DNA from: DATJBC01 sp035515515
Lineage (GTDB): Bacteria > Actinomycetota > Acidimicrobiia > Acidimicrobiales > UBA8190
DNA length: 55,355 nucleotides
Direction of reading: 5' to 3'
Assembly (NCBI GenBank): GCA_035515515.1
Contig: DATJBC010000038.1
Span: 1-55,355 of the forward strand
Positions 18,054 through 24,674 of the stretch are shown here, one piece after another. The notes under the pieces are model-generated. The model was not told the origin of the DNA. It was given only the letters and a program-made list of their open reading frames with translations, and did not search any database. Both the position numbers and the translations under genes were made by a program. The stretch's first letter is position 1; every line of letters starts with the position of its first letter.

Positions 18054-18317
18054 CTATCCGGTGGCGTCCTCGGCGCCGGGGGCCTCCTCCAAGAGGCCCG
18101 CCGTCACGATCACGTCGCAACGGTGGCAGCGAAGGGACGCAGGCACCTGCTCCCACGTCCGTTGGGCCTCGGCGTCGAACGGCGCGCCACACAGCGCCAC
18201 CGCCGCCACGGGATCCTCCTCGCGCACGGCGTGCCACACCGGGCGGTAGCGGCTCCGGTGCCAGATGGTGCCGGCGGCGCCGCGCCGGACATGGGTCAAG
18301 ACGGCCAGTTGCCGCAC
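18054..18317 (-). CDS. small putative zinc-binding protein
   Basis: This encodes 87 residues. It contains WHRSRYRPVWHAV, LCGAPF and LRCHRCD. The Trp/His and C...C..C pattern resembles small actinobacterial proteins thought to bind zinc. The start is a GTG and the ribosome site is poor. The gaps on either side (17931-18053 and 18318-18502) contain no other convincing gene. The call rests on the Cys/His pattern and lack of a better frame, so it is tentative. Confidence 0.5.
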   Translation of the reverse strand: MRQLAVLTHVRRGAAGTIWHRSRYRPVWHAVREEDPVAAVALCGAPFDAEAQRTWEQVPASLRCHRCDVIVTAGLLEEAPGAEDATG

Positions 18318-18502
18318 AGCGTCACCCCCCTGTGCCCCCGACGCCGCTCCTGATGCCCCGATAGTGGGGCCGCCGCCGGGGCCGGGTCATCATCAGGATT
18401 GGGGAACTTCTCGCCGCCCCGCCGCTGCGGGCACGCCCCGGGCGGGGCTCGCGGCCCGGGTGGCCGGCCGGCTGCCGCCCCGGGCCGCCCGGGCGCCGCG
18501 CC

Positions 18503-18883
18503 CTAGGGCCGGGCGGCGAACAGCTCGGTGCAGGCGATGAGCCGCGAGTCGCTCAGCGCCTCGGTGCGCCTGTCGCCGATCGCCTGGTACTGCGGGCTGG
18601 TGACCATGTCCAGGAACGCCTGCCGTGACGGGTAGCGAACGAGGATGACGGCGTCCCACTGGTCGGCCCGCTCGTCGCCGATCACCGTGGAGTCGGCGCT
18701 CCCGTACCACAGGACGCTCGCCCCCACCTGCTCCAGGCACGGCTGGACGCCCTCGGCGTAGCGGTCGTAGGCCGCCCGCCCCCCGTCGGGCCTGAAGCGC
18801 AGGAGGTTGAGCATGACGACCGGGCCCGGAGACGAGGCCGCGGCCAGCGTGGCGATCTGCGCACGGGTCGGTTGCACGGCCAT
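18503..18883 (-). CDS. DUF1330-like (EthD/ABM-type) protein
   Basis: This encodes 126 residues. PGPVVMLNLLRFRPDGGRAAYDRYAEGV and WDAVILVRYPSRQAFLDMVTSPQYQAI are characteristic of the DUF1330 family, a dimeric alpha+beta-barrel fold with no agreed function. The ATG at 18883 has GGGGGGAGAG immediately upstream. On the minus strand a TAGGAT hexamer about 29 bases before the start could be its -10. It is transcribed divergently from the membrane-protein gene at 18990. Confidence 0.8.
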   Translation of the reverse strand: MAVQPTRAQIATLAAASSPGPVVMLNLLRFRPDGGRAAYDRYAEGVQPCLEQVGASVLWYGSADSTVIGDERADQWDAVILVRYPSRQAFLDMVTSPQYQAIGDRRTEALSDSRLIACTELFAARP

Positions 18884-18989
18884 GTCTCTCCCCCCTCGTC
18901 CGGACGGGCCGATCCTAAGCTCGTCCACGGGGGGTGCCGCCGCCCCGGGCCCTCTCAACCCGGGACCCGGGTGTGCCGATACCCGGCTC

Positions 18990-19601
18990 ATGCGCACTCC
19001 CCGCAGCGCGACCTGGGCGGCCAGGACCTTCGCCCTCGTCGTCTTGGTGGGGTGTGCCGCCCTGGGCCTCTCGGCCAACCGGCCCTGGCTCACCATCAAC
19101 GGGGTGACGTACACGTTCTTCAACGCCGACGGTTGGAAAGCGCTGCCCCTGGCGGAGCTGGTCGTCGCCGCCGGAGGCGCCGTCGCCACCCTGATCGCCG
19201 TGCGGCAGGTGAAGCGCATCGGGCTGGCCATCGGGTTCGCCGCGCTGCTCGTGAACGTCGTCGGCGCCGTCGTGGCCGCGCGGCTGGCCAACATCCACAA
19301 CGCCGATCAGTACTTCCGCACCTCGGCCGACCTGACCATGCGTCCCGCGTGGGCGGGCTGGATGGCCCTGGCCACGTGCGCCGTGCTCCTGGTGGGGGCA
19401 TCGTCCCGGTGGTCGGCGCAGGGCCCCCGCACGGGGCAGGCCGCGCGACTGCCCGAGCGCGTGAGTTTCGAGGGCAGCGCCGGCCAGCAGACCTACGTCT
19501 CGCTCCAGGACCTGTACCACTCGGAGGAGCCCACCGCCGGGCGGACGGGACTGCCCACGCTCGACGACGTGCTCGCGCCGCCCCGGCGCGGCGGTCGCTA
19601 G
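18990..19601 (+). CDS. four-helix membrane protein, Trp-associated-membrane-protein-like
   Basis: This encodes 203 residues. Four hydrophobic helices are visible: FALVVLVGCAALGLSA, LPLAELVVAAGGAVATLIAV, IGLAIGFAALLVNVVGAVVAA and GWMALATCAVLLVGAS. A conserved-looking loop RPWLTI lies between helices 1 and 2. A hydrophilic C-terminal tail of about 60 residues faces the cytoplasm. The pattern resembles actinobacterial Trp-region membrane proteins, but no trp genes are nearby, so the function is unassigned. The ATG is chosen because it immediately precedes helix 1; the upstream in-frame part overlaps the DUF1330 gene antisense. Confidence 0.72.
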   Translation: MRTPRSATWAARTFALVVLVGCAALGLSANRPWLTINGVTYTFFNADGWKALPLAELVVAAGGAVATLIAVRQVKRIGLAIGFAALLVNVVGAVVAARLANIHNADQYFRTSADLTMRPAWAGWMALATCAVLLVGASSRWSAQGPRTGQAARLPERVSFEGSAGQQTYVSLQDLYHSEEPTAGRTGLPTLDDVLAPPRRGGR

Positions 19602-19663
19602 CGCTCCACGCCCCGGCGCCGCGCCCCGCCGGTCCCCGACCCCGCCCGCCACCCCCCGACGTC

Positions 19664-19685
19664 GGCCTCCCCGGACCGGGAGGCC
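19664..19685 (+). terminator. strong hairpin downstream of the membrane-protein gene
   Basis: An 8-bp perfect stem (GGCCTCCC / GGGAGGCC) with a 6-base loop lies 62 bases after the stop codon and just ahead of an AT-rich promoter-like patch. It is well placed to insulate the DUF4395 gene. No T-run follows. Confidence 0.45.
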
Positions 19686-19708
19686 GCGTGCGCCCGTCGG
19701 CGGCGAGG

Positions 19709-19750
19709 CTAATATATGACTAAGTAAATCGGAGTTATCGCCTTTAGGAG
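19709..19750 (+). promoter_or_regulatory. AT-rich promoter region ahead of the leader ORF and DUF4395 gene
   Basis: This ~40-base stretch is the most AT-rich part of the region. It contains overlapping -10-like hexamers (TAATAT, TATATGA) and ends in TAGGAG, a good ribosome site 6 bases before the ATG at 19757. No clear -35 is visible. Confidence 0.45.
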
Positions 19751-19756
19751 CCGACG

Positions 19757-19801
19757 ATGGGTGACGGGCCGCCGGCCGCCAGCGGGGGATGGTCCCCGTG
19801 A
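19757..19801 (+). CDS. putative 14-residue leader peptide coupled to DUF4395 gene
   Basis: ATG with TAGGAG at optimal spacing opens a 14-codon frame, MGDGPPAASGGWSP. Its TGA stop overlaps the GTG at 19798 in the DUF4395 frame (GTGA). The best ribosome site in the region therefore belongs to this short ORF and not to the downstream gene. It may serve to load ribosomes for the downstream gene. It lacks runs of one amino acid that would suggest classical attenuation. Confidence 0.35.
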   Translation: MGDGPPAASGGWSP

Positions 19802-20319
19802 CCGGCGGCGCGCGCCCGGCGGCCCCCCGGGCCCCGGGCCGGAGCGTGGCCGGCGTCTTCACCTTCCCCGACCCGGTGAACGAGGTCTCCGCCCGCCTGG
19901 TGGCGGCCGGCGTCGTGGTGGCGAGCGCGCTGACGATCGCGCTCGGGCTGCGGTGGGGCCCGTTCGTGCTCGCCTACGGCTTCGTCGCCCGGGTGGCGGC
20001 CGGGCCGCGCTTCAGCCCCCTCGGGCAGCTCGTCACGCGCGTCGTCACGCCGCGCCTCGGGTGGCCACCGAAACTCGTCCCCGGGCCTCCCAAGCGCTTC
20101 GCCCAGGGGATCGGCGCCGTCGTGACGGTCACCTCGGCGGCCCTGGCCGGCACCGGCGACTGGCCGGCCGCGGCCGCCGTCCTGGGGCTCGTGCTCGCCG
20201 CCGCCCTCCTCGAGTCCGTCCTCGCCCTCTGCGTCGGCTGCAAGCTGTTCGCCCTCATGATGCGGGCCGGGTGGATCCCGGTCTCGGCGTGTGAGCGCTG
20301 CGTCGTGGGCGAGGGCTGA
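19789..20319 (+). CDS. DUF4395 family membrane protein
   Basis: This encodes 176 residues from the ATG at 19789; the GTG at 19798 is an equally good start because it overlaps the leader ORF stop. FTFPDPVNEVSARLVAAGV, GFVARVAAGPRFSPLGQLVTR, GPPKRFAQGIG and the near-terminal ESVLALCVGCKLFALMMRAG are clear DUF4395 landmarks. Two pairs of membrane helices flank a cytoplasmic loop. The invariant CVGC motif suggests thiol chemistry, and in other actinobacteria such genes often sit near thioredoxin or sulfurtransferase genes. The persulfide module about 2 kb downstream is suggestive only. Confidence 0.88.
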   Translation: MVPVTGGARPAAPRAPGRSVAGVFTFPDPVNEVSARLVAAGVVVASALTIALGLRWGPFVLAYGFVARVAAGPRFSPLGQLVTRVVTPRLGWPPKLVPGPPKRFAQGIGAVVTVTSAALAGTGDWPAAAAVLGLVLAAALLESVLALCVGCKLFALMMRAGWIPVSACERCVVGEG

Positions 20320-20367
20320 GCCCCGCCGGCCCCCCGGCGTCGCCCGGTGTCGGGGCGCGGCGCGTGG

Positions 20368-21444
20368 TCACACGGAGCCTCGCCGACCCCGGTGCAGGCG
20401 GCGGGCGGCCCTCCCGGCGACCAGGGGCAGATCGAGGTAGGTGCGCACGCCGGGCTGGGCCGCGCACACCGACGGCACGGCGTTGACGAGGTGCGCGGCG
20501 GTCGCCACGATCCCGGGATTGCGCGCCAGTCCCGCTGCGACCGAGCCCGGATGGAGCTTGCGGAACGTGACGAGGCAGTCGGGGTCCCCGGTGACCTCCA
20601 CCTCGAAGTGGGGCCCCTCGGGCCCGAGGCGCCAGGGCGGGTCGAGGTGCTCCTCCCCCATCAGCCAGTTCACCGCGGCGGTGACCACCGGCTCCCCGTC
20701 CACGAGCCCCTGCCACCGAAAGCGCTGGGCGGCGACCAGCCCGGGGGCGATGGGACCGATGGGTGAGTCGATGGGCGCCGTGGCCACGGCCATCTCGTGC
20801 GTCGTGCGCAGCTCGGCGTCGAGGTCGAAGCCCAGCTCGTCGGCGACCATGCGGACGGACTGGCGGAAGCCGGCGCCGAGCGCCTCGGCCATGACGCTCG
20901 TGCGGGACTCCTCGGGGGTCCTGCCGAACAGCATCCAGTCGCGGATGACGTCGGGGGCCCCGTAGGTGCGGATGTCGGAGAACTCCTCCGCCCGCACGGC
21001 GGTGACCGACGACGAGAGTGCCGAGATCACGAGCGGGAGGCGTTCCGTGATGCCTCCGGGGTGGATGCCCGTCCCGTGCAGCGTGACGCCGGCGCGGCGG
21101 CAGACGGCCTCGAATCGTGCCCGCTCCTCGGCGGACGGGTAGAACCAGCCCAGCGGCGTGACGACGTTCTTGCCGGACTCGAGGATCCGCGACAGGACCT
21201 CCCCGTCGGCGAAGATCGGCGCGTAGATCACGCAGTCGGCGTCGAGGCCGAGCACGGCGTCGACGTCGCGGGTGGCGCGCACGCCCAGGTGGCCCCGCCC
21301 CACGATGGCCCCGACGTCCTGGCCGTCTTTCCCCTCGGCGTGCACCCAGCACCCGGCGAGCGCGAGGTCGGGGTGGTCGAGCACGCCCTCGATGGCGGCC
21401 CGGCCGACGTTCCCCGTTGCCCACTGGATGACCCTGAGCGCCAC
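20368..21444 (-). CDS. DapB-like NAD(P)-dependent dehydrogenase (paralog 1)
   Basis: This encodes 358 residues from a GTG with AGGGGG upstream; a second GTG at 21459 is possible, but the ribosome site lies inside that extension. The N-terminal Rossmann motif is VIQWATGNVGRAAIEGVLDHPDLAL, and the central catalytic-type segment GTGIHPGGITERLPLVIS follows. This resembles actinobacterial dihydrodipicolinate-reductase-like proteins, the group that includes 2,4-diaminopentanoate dehydrogenase-type enzymes. A second member lies at 41511. The substrate is unknown. It is neither lysine-operon linked nor clearly part of the adjacent sulfur module. Confidence 0.82.
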   Translation of the reverse strand: MALRVIQWATGNVGRAAIEGVLDHPDLALAGCWVHAEGKDGQDVGAIVGRGHLGVRATRDVDAVLGLDADCVIYAPIFADGEVLSRILESGKNVVTPLGWFYPSAEERARFEAVCRRAGVTLHGTGIHPGGITERLPLVISALSSSVTAVRAEEFSDIRTYGAPDVIRDWMLFGRTPEESRTSVMAEALGAGFRQSVRMVADELGFDLDAELRTTHEMAVATAPIDSPIGPIAPGLVAAQRFRWQGLVDGEPVVTAAVNWLMGEEHLDPPWRLGPEGPHFEVEVTGDPDCLVTFRKLHPGSVAAGLARNPGIVATAAHLVNAVPSVCAAQPGVRTYLDLPLVAGRAARRLHRGRRGSV

Positions 21445-21507
21445 CGAGCCCCCTTGCACGACACGTCCCCACCGTGCCGGAGGCTCGGCTCCCGGCCATC
21501 CTCGCCC

Positions 21508-22362
21508 CTAAGCCAGACAGCGCGCCAACGTGTAGCCCGCCACCACGACGAGGAGCGCGGCGAGCCAGCGGACCAGGCGCGCCGAGGAGACCCGTCCGGC
21601 CACGCGCCCGCCCATCACGACGCCCAGCAAGCCGGCGGCCATGAAGGGGACGACCACCCTCCAGGCGATGCCCGTGGTGGCCGCCCGGCTGGCCAGCGCC
21701 ACCAGGGAGTTGCAGGCGATCACGAGGAGGGAGGTCCCGACGGCGACCGGCATGTCGAAGCCGAGCACGAGGACGAGCGCGGGCACGACGACGAACCCGC
21801 CGCCCACGCCGAAGAAGCCGGTCAGGAAGCCGACGACCGTCCCCGCCCCGGCCACGGCCGCGCCGCGCTGGAGCGTGCCCGACGACCGAGGCCAGGGCGC
21901 GTCCCGACCGGTGTCGAGCGGGCCGGCCCCGGGCGTCTCCGGCCGGCGGCGCGCGCCCCCGGCCGCCTGCGCCGCCCAGGCGGGGCGGCGGGCGGGGCCG
22001 CGGACCCTGAGGGCGGCCAGCATGCGCCAGGCCGCCACCACCATCACCCCGGAGAACGCCGCCAGCAGCGCGGTGGGGTCGACGGCGGCGTTGAGGCGCG
22101 ACCCGGCGAGCGACCCGGCGATGCCCGCCACGCCGAACCACATCCCCTGCGCCACGCGCACCCGCCCGGCGCGCCAGTGCAGCCAGGCACCCCCGGCCGC
22201 CGTGGCGGCCACCACGACCAGCGAGCCGGTCACCGCCGGCTTGGGCGCCAGGCCCACCACGTAGACCAGGGCGGGCACCGCCAGGATCGAGCCCCCGCCG
22301 CCGACGGCGCCCAGGGCGAGCCCGATGAGCAGGCCGAGGGGCAGGGACAGCAGCAGCCTCAC
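21508..22362 (-). CDS. TauE/SafE (DUF81) sulfite/sulfur-compound exporter
   Basis: This encodes 284 residues with a GTG start. It has two homologous halves of membrane helices, each with a Gly-rich signature: GLALGAVGGGGSILAVPALVYVVG and GFLTGFFGVGGGFVVVPALVLVLG. This duplicated GxGGG motif is diagnostic of the TauE/SafE family, which moves sulfite, sulfoacetate or related organosulfur anions. A Pro/Ala-rich loop of ~45 residues separates the halves. It is transcribed divergently from the rhodanese-dioxygenase gene across two CstR-type operators. That context fits export of sulfite or thiosulfate made during persulfide oxidation, as for TauE in staphylococcal cst loci. Confidence 0.88.
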   Translation of the reverse strand: MRLLLSLPLGLLIGLALGAVGGGGSILAVPALVYVVGLAPKPAVTGSLVVVAATAAGGAWLHWRAGRVRVAQGMWFGVAGIAGSLAGSRLNAAVDPTALLAAFSGVMVVAAWRMLAALRVRGPARRPAWAAQAAGGARRRPETPGAGPLDTGRDAPWPRSSGTLQRGAAVAGAGTVVGFLTGFFGVGGGFVVVPALVLVLGFDMPVAVGTSLLVIACNSLVALASRAATTGIAWRVVVPFMAAGLLGVVMGGRVAGRVSSARLVRWLAALLVVVAGYTLARCLA

Positions 22363-22398
22363 GGCGCGCCCCCCGCCGCGCCCACGCCCTCCTGGTGG

Positions 22399-22414
22399 AT
22401 ACCCATAGGGGTAT
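22399..22414. promoter_or_regulatory. CsoR/CstR-type operator 1
   Basis: ATACCCATAGGGGTAT is a near-perfect inverted repeat (ATACCC / GGGTAT) of the type bound by CsoR-family repressors. It lies between the divergent TauE and rhodanese-dioxygenase genes. It starts 37 bases from the TauE GTG. Confidence 0.75.
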
Positions 22415-22421
22415 CGTACCA

Positions 22422-22437
22422 ATACCCTCCGGGGTAT
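22422..22437. promoter_or_regulatory. CsoR/CstR-type operator 2, overlapping a -10 element
   Basis: ATACCCTCCGGGGTAT repeats the first operator with a centre-to-centre distance of 23 bp. Its right edge overlaps TATGAT (22435-22440), a good -10 for the rhodanese-dioxygenase gene that starts 37 bases further on. A bound repressor would block that promoter directly. Confidence 0.75.
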
Positions 22438-22476
22438 GATGGCGGTGTGGGGCCCGACCCGCCCGGAGGAGGAGCC

Positions 22477-23568
22477 GTGTACCGAGACCTGGCAGCAGCC
22501 GAGCTGGCCGCCCGGCTGGGCACCGACCGCGCACCGTTCGTGGTGGACGTGCGTGAGCCGGCCGAGTTCTCCGCCTGGGCGATCCCCGGCGCCGTCAACA
22601 TCCCGCTGGGTGCGCTGGCGTCCCGCCTGGAGGAGGTGCCCAGCGACCGCGACGTGGTGAGCGTGTGCGCCACGGGAAACCGCTCCGCGCTGGCGGCCGA
22701 GCGGCTCAGCCACGCGGGGCGCACGGTCGCCAACCTGGCCGGGGGCATGGCCGCCTGGGCCCAGGTCTACGACTCGGTGACACTCGAGCTCGACGACCTG
22801 CGGGTCGTGCAGGTCCGCCGGCGGGCCAAGGGCTGCCTGTCGTACCTGGTCGGCGCGGGCGACGAGGCGTTCGTCGTGGACCCCTCGACCGACATCCCCG
22901 TCTACACCCAGCTGGCGGACGAGCACGGCTGGAGGATCACGCGGGTGTTCGACACCCACCTGCACGCCGACCACGTGAGCGGCGCACGCGCCCTGGCGGA
23001 GCAGACGGGCGCGCGGCTCCATCTGAACGACGCCGACGCCTTCGCGTTCGACCACGCGCCCCTGCGCGACGGCGAGCAGTTCGAGCTTCCCGGGGGCACC
23101 AGCCTCCGCACCCTGGCCATGAACACCCCGGGGCACACCCGGGGATCGACCGCCTACCTCGTGGCCGGCCGCGTGCTGCTTTCGGGGGACACCTTGTTCG
23201 TGGAGAGCGTCGGCCGGCCCGATCTGGCGGATCAGGCCGAGGCCTTCGCCGTCCAGCTGTTCCACTCGCTCCACGACAAGGTCCTCGTCCTCCCCGCGGA
23301 CGTCTCCGTCCTGCCCGCGCACTACGGGGACGCCGTCGTCGTCCGCCCTGACGCCCCGGTGGGCGCCTCCCTGGGCGAGCTCGTGGCCACGCTCGAGCCC
23401 TTGTCCTACGACATGGACCAATTCGTCTCCTGGGCGAAGACCCACGTGGCGGCACGTCCCCCCAACTACGTGCGGATCGTGCACATCAACATGGAGGGCG
23501 CCCGCCCGCAGCTCGACGAGATCCGCCTGCTCGAGACCGGCCCGAACCGCTGCGCGGTCTCGGCCTGA
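22477..23568 (+). CDS. rhodanese - persulfide dioxygenase (ETHE1-like MBL) fusion
   Basis: This encodes 363 residues from a GTG with GGAGGAGGAG upstream. The N-terminal rhodanese domain (about 1-100) has the active-site loop CATGNR with Cys64. The C-terminal metallo-beta-lactamase domain (about 105-363) has HLHADH (H161, H163, D165, H166), then H220 in NTPGHTRGS, D238 in SGDTLF, and GRPDL, all typical of ETHE1-type persulfide dioxygenases. The predicted chemistry is oxidation of glutathione-type or other low-molecular-weight persulfide to sulfite, with thiosulfate transfer by the rhodanese. In staphylococcal CstB the MBL domain is N-terminal and the active rhodanese C-terminal, so the order here is reversed. 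The cstR-like gene follows after 9 bases. Confidence 0.92.
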   Translation: MYRDLAAAELAARLGTDRAPFVVDVREPAEFSAWAIPGAVNIPLGALASRLEEVPSDRDVVSVCATGNRSALAAERLSHAGRTVANLAGGMAAWAQVYDSVTLELDDLRVVQVRRRAKGCLSYLVGAGDEAFVVDPSTDIPVYTQLADEHGWRITRVFDTHLHADHVSGARALAEQTGARLHLNDADAFAFDHAPLRDGEQFELPGGTSLRTLAMNTPGHTRGSTAYLVAGRVLLSGDTLFVESVGRPDLADQAEAFAVQLFHSLHDKVLVLPADVSVLPAHYGDAVVVRPDAPVGASLGELVATLEPLSYDMDQFVSWAKTHVAARPPNYVRIVHINMEGARPQLDEIRLLETGPNRCAVSA

Positions 23569-23577
23569 GGAGGAGAC

Positions 23578-23847
23578 GTGCAATTCCCCGACGAGGTCAT
23601 CGACGACGTCCGCAAGCGCCTTCGACGCGTGGCCGGACAGGTCCAGGGGGTGGAGCGGATGCTCGACGAGGGCCGGGAGTGCCGGGACGTCGTGACCCAG
23701 ATCTCCGCCGCCGGCAAGGCCCTCGAGCAGGCCGGGTTCCAGCTGGTCGCCGCCGGCCTCACCTACTGCATCGCTCATCCCGAGGACGCCGAGGCGAGCG
23801 GCTACCCCATCGACGAGGTCCAGAAGATGTTCATGCGGCTGGCGTAG
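23578..23847 (+). CDS. cstR: CstR-like (CsoR family) persulfide-sensing repressor
   Basis: This encodes 89 residues, all helical, the standard CsoR/RcnR/CstR size (DUF156). Cys35 (GRECRDVV) and Cys64 (GLTYCIAH) are 29 residues apart, as in CsoR (Cys36/Cys65) and CstR (Cys31/Cys60). The position four before the second Cys, His61 in copper-sensing CsoR, is Gly60 here, so the copper ligand set is broken. This pattern supports persulfide sensing by a disulfide/polysulfide link between Cys35 and Cys64. It is co-transcribed with the rhodanese-dioxygenase, and matching operators lie upstream, implying autoregulation. Start: GTG after GAGGAGGAG. Confidence 0.88.
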   Translation: MQFPDEVIDDVRKRLRRVAGQVQGVERMLDEGRECRDVVTQISAAGKALEQAGFQLVAAGLTYCIAHPEDAEASGYPIDEVQKMFMRLA

Positions 23848-23865
23848 CCGCGCCGCAGGCGGGCC

Positions 23866-24333
23866 TCACGTGAAGATGATCTGGCCCCCGGCCGCCAGGC
23901 CGTAGAACTCGCCGACCGTGATGACGTCCTTGACCTGGGGGATGAAGTCGTCCCTGTCCAGACCGAAGAGGTCGACCGAGGCCTTGCAGGCGTAGAGCCC
24001 GGCGCCCGAGTCGGCGATCATCTCGATGAACTCCGGGATGGGCGGGATGTCGAGTTGCGCCATCTTGCGGTCCATGAAGTGGGTCATGACGGCCGACATC
24101 CCGGGCAGGCCGCCGAGCATCGTGGCGAAGTGCAGCCCCGGATTGCCCACCGTGGCGACCTTGATGTGCTCGTGGCGGCCCCGGTGGATGGCGTCGAGCC
24201 CGAAGAAGGTGAAGAAAAGATTGGCCTCCATCCCCTCGGCGCGGGCCCCGTTGGCCATGATCAGCCCGGGGTAGACGCCCTCGAGCGAGCCCTTCGAGAC
24301 GATGATGGAGACCTTCTCGATGGCGTCGGACAT
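23866..24333 (-). CDS. DsrE/DsrF-like (DsrE2-type) sulfur-carrier protein
   Basis: This encodes 155 residues. VSIIVSKGSLEGVYPGLIMANGARAEGMEANLFFTFFGLDAI is the DsrE2-type N-terminus, and GLYACKASVDLFGL near residue 116 carries the conserved Cys expected to hold a persulfide. HFMDRKMAQLDIPPIPEFIEMI is another family landmark. Such proteins relay sulfane sulfur between SQR or rhodanese and TusA/DsrC-type acceptors. It is the last gene of the sqr - TusE-like - dsrE operon, 23 bases after the TusE-like gene, and converges on cstR. Confidence 0.88.
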   Translation of the reverse strand: MSDAIEKVSIIVSKGSLEGVYPGLIMANGARAEGMEANLFFTFFGLDAIHRGRHEHIKVATVGNPGLHFATMLGGLPGMSAVMTHFMDRKMAQLDIPPIPEFIEMIADSGAGLYACKASVDLFGLDRDDFIPQVKDVITVGEFYGLAAGGQIIFT

Positions 24334-24356
24334 GGTGCGCTCCTTCGACTGGCCGC

Positions 24357-24674
24357 TCAGATGCACCCGTGGGGCTTGGGCACGCCGGCGATCTTGGCCG
24401 CCAGCTTGGCCGGGCCCTTGGGGAACAGCTGGTAGAGCTCCTTGATGGGGACACCCGAGGCCTTCGACAGCGCCCGGACGTTGGGGGCGGCGCCCTTCTC
24501 CTCGTACTCGTGGCGCATGAACGTGATCACCTGCCAGTGCCGTTCCGTCAGGGAGGTGATGCCCTCCCCGGCGGCGATCTCGGCGGCCATGGCCTCGCTC
24601 CACTGATGCGGGTCGCAGAAGAAGCCCTCGTCGTCGAGGGCCACCTCGGCACCTGCCAGCGTCGTCGTCGTCAT
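24357..24674 (-). CDS. DsrC/TusE family protein lacking the second redox cysteine
   Basis: This encodes 105 residues. LDDEGFFCDPHQWSEAMAAEIA, WQVITFMRHEYEEKGAAPNVRALSK and the C-terminal arm PKPHGCI are diagnostic of the DsrC/TusE/RspA fold. The penultimate Cys104 (CysB) is present. The residue 11 before it, where DsrC has CysA, is Ala93, so the trisulfide chemistry of dissimilatory DsrC is not possible. This fits a TusE-type single-Cys sulfur acceptor. The start overlaps the sqr stop as ATGA. No dsrAB or tusBCD genes are in the window, so its partner is probably the DsrE-like protein encoded next. Confidence 0.9.
   Translation of the reverse strand: MTTTTLAGAEVALDDEGFFCDPHQWSEAMAAEIAAGEGITSLTERHWQVITFMRHEYEEKGAAPNVRALSKASGVPIKELYQLFPKGPAKLAAKIAGVPKPHGCI

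Noticed and set aside
21495..21514. Sequence resembling the DosR-like box (CCTCGCCCCTAAGCC) near the end of the TauE gene
   Set aside because: It lies in the opposite orientation, has no plus-strand gene downstream, and its CTA is part of the TauE stop codon.
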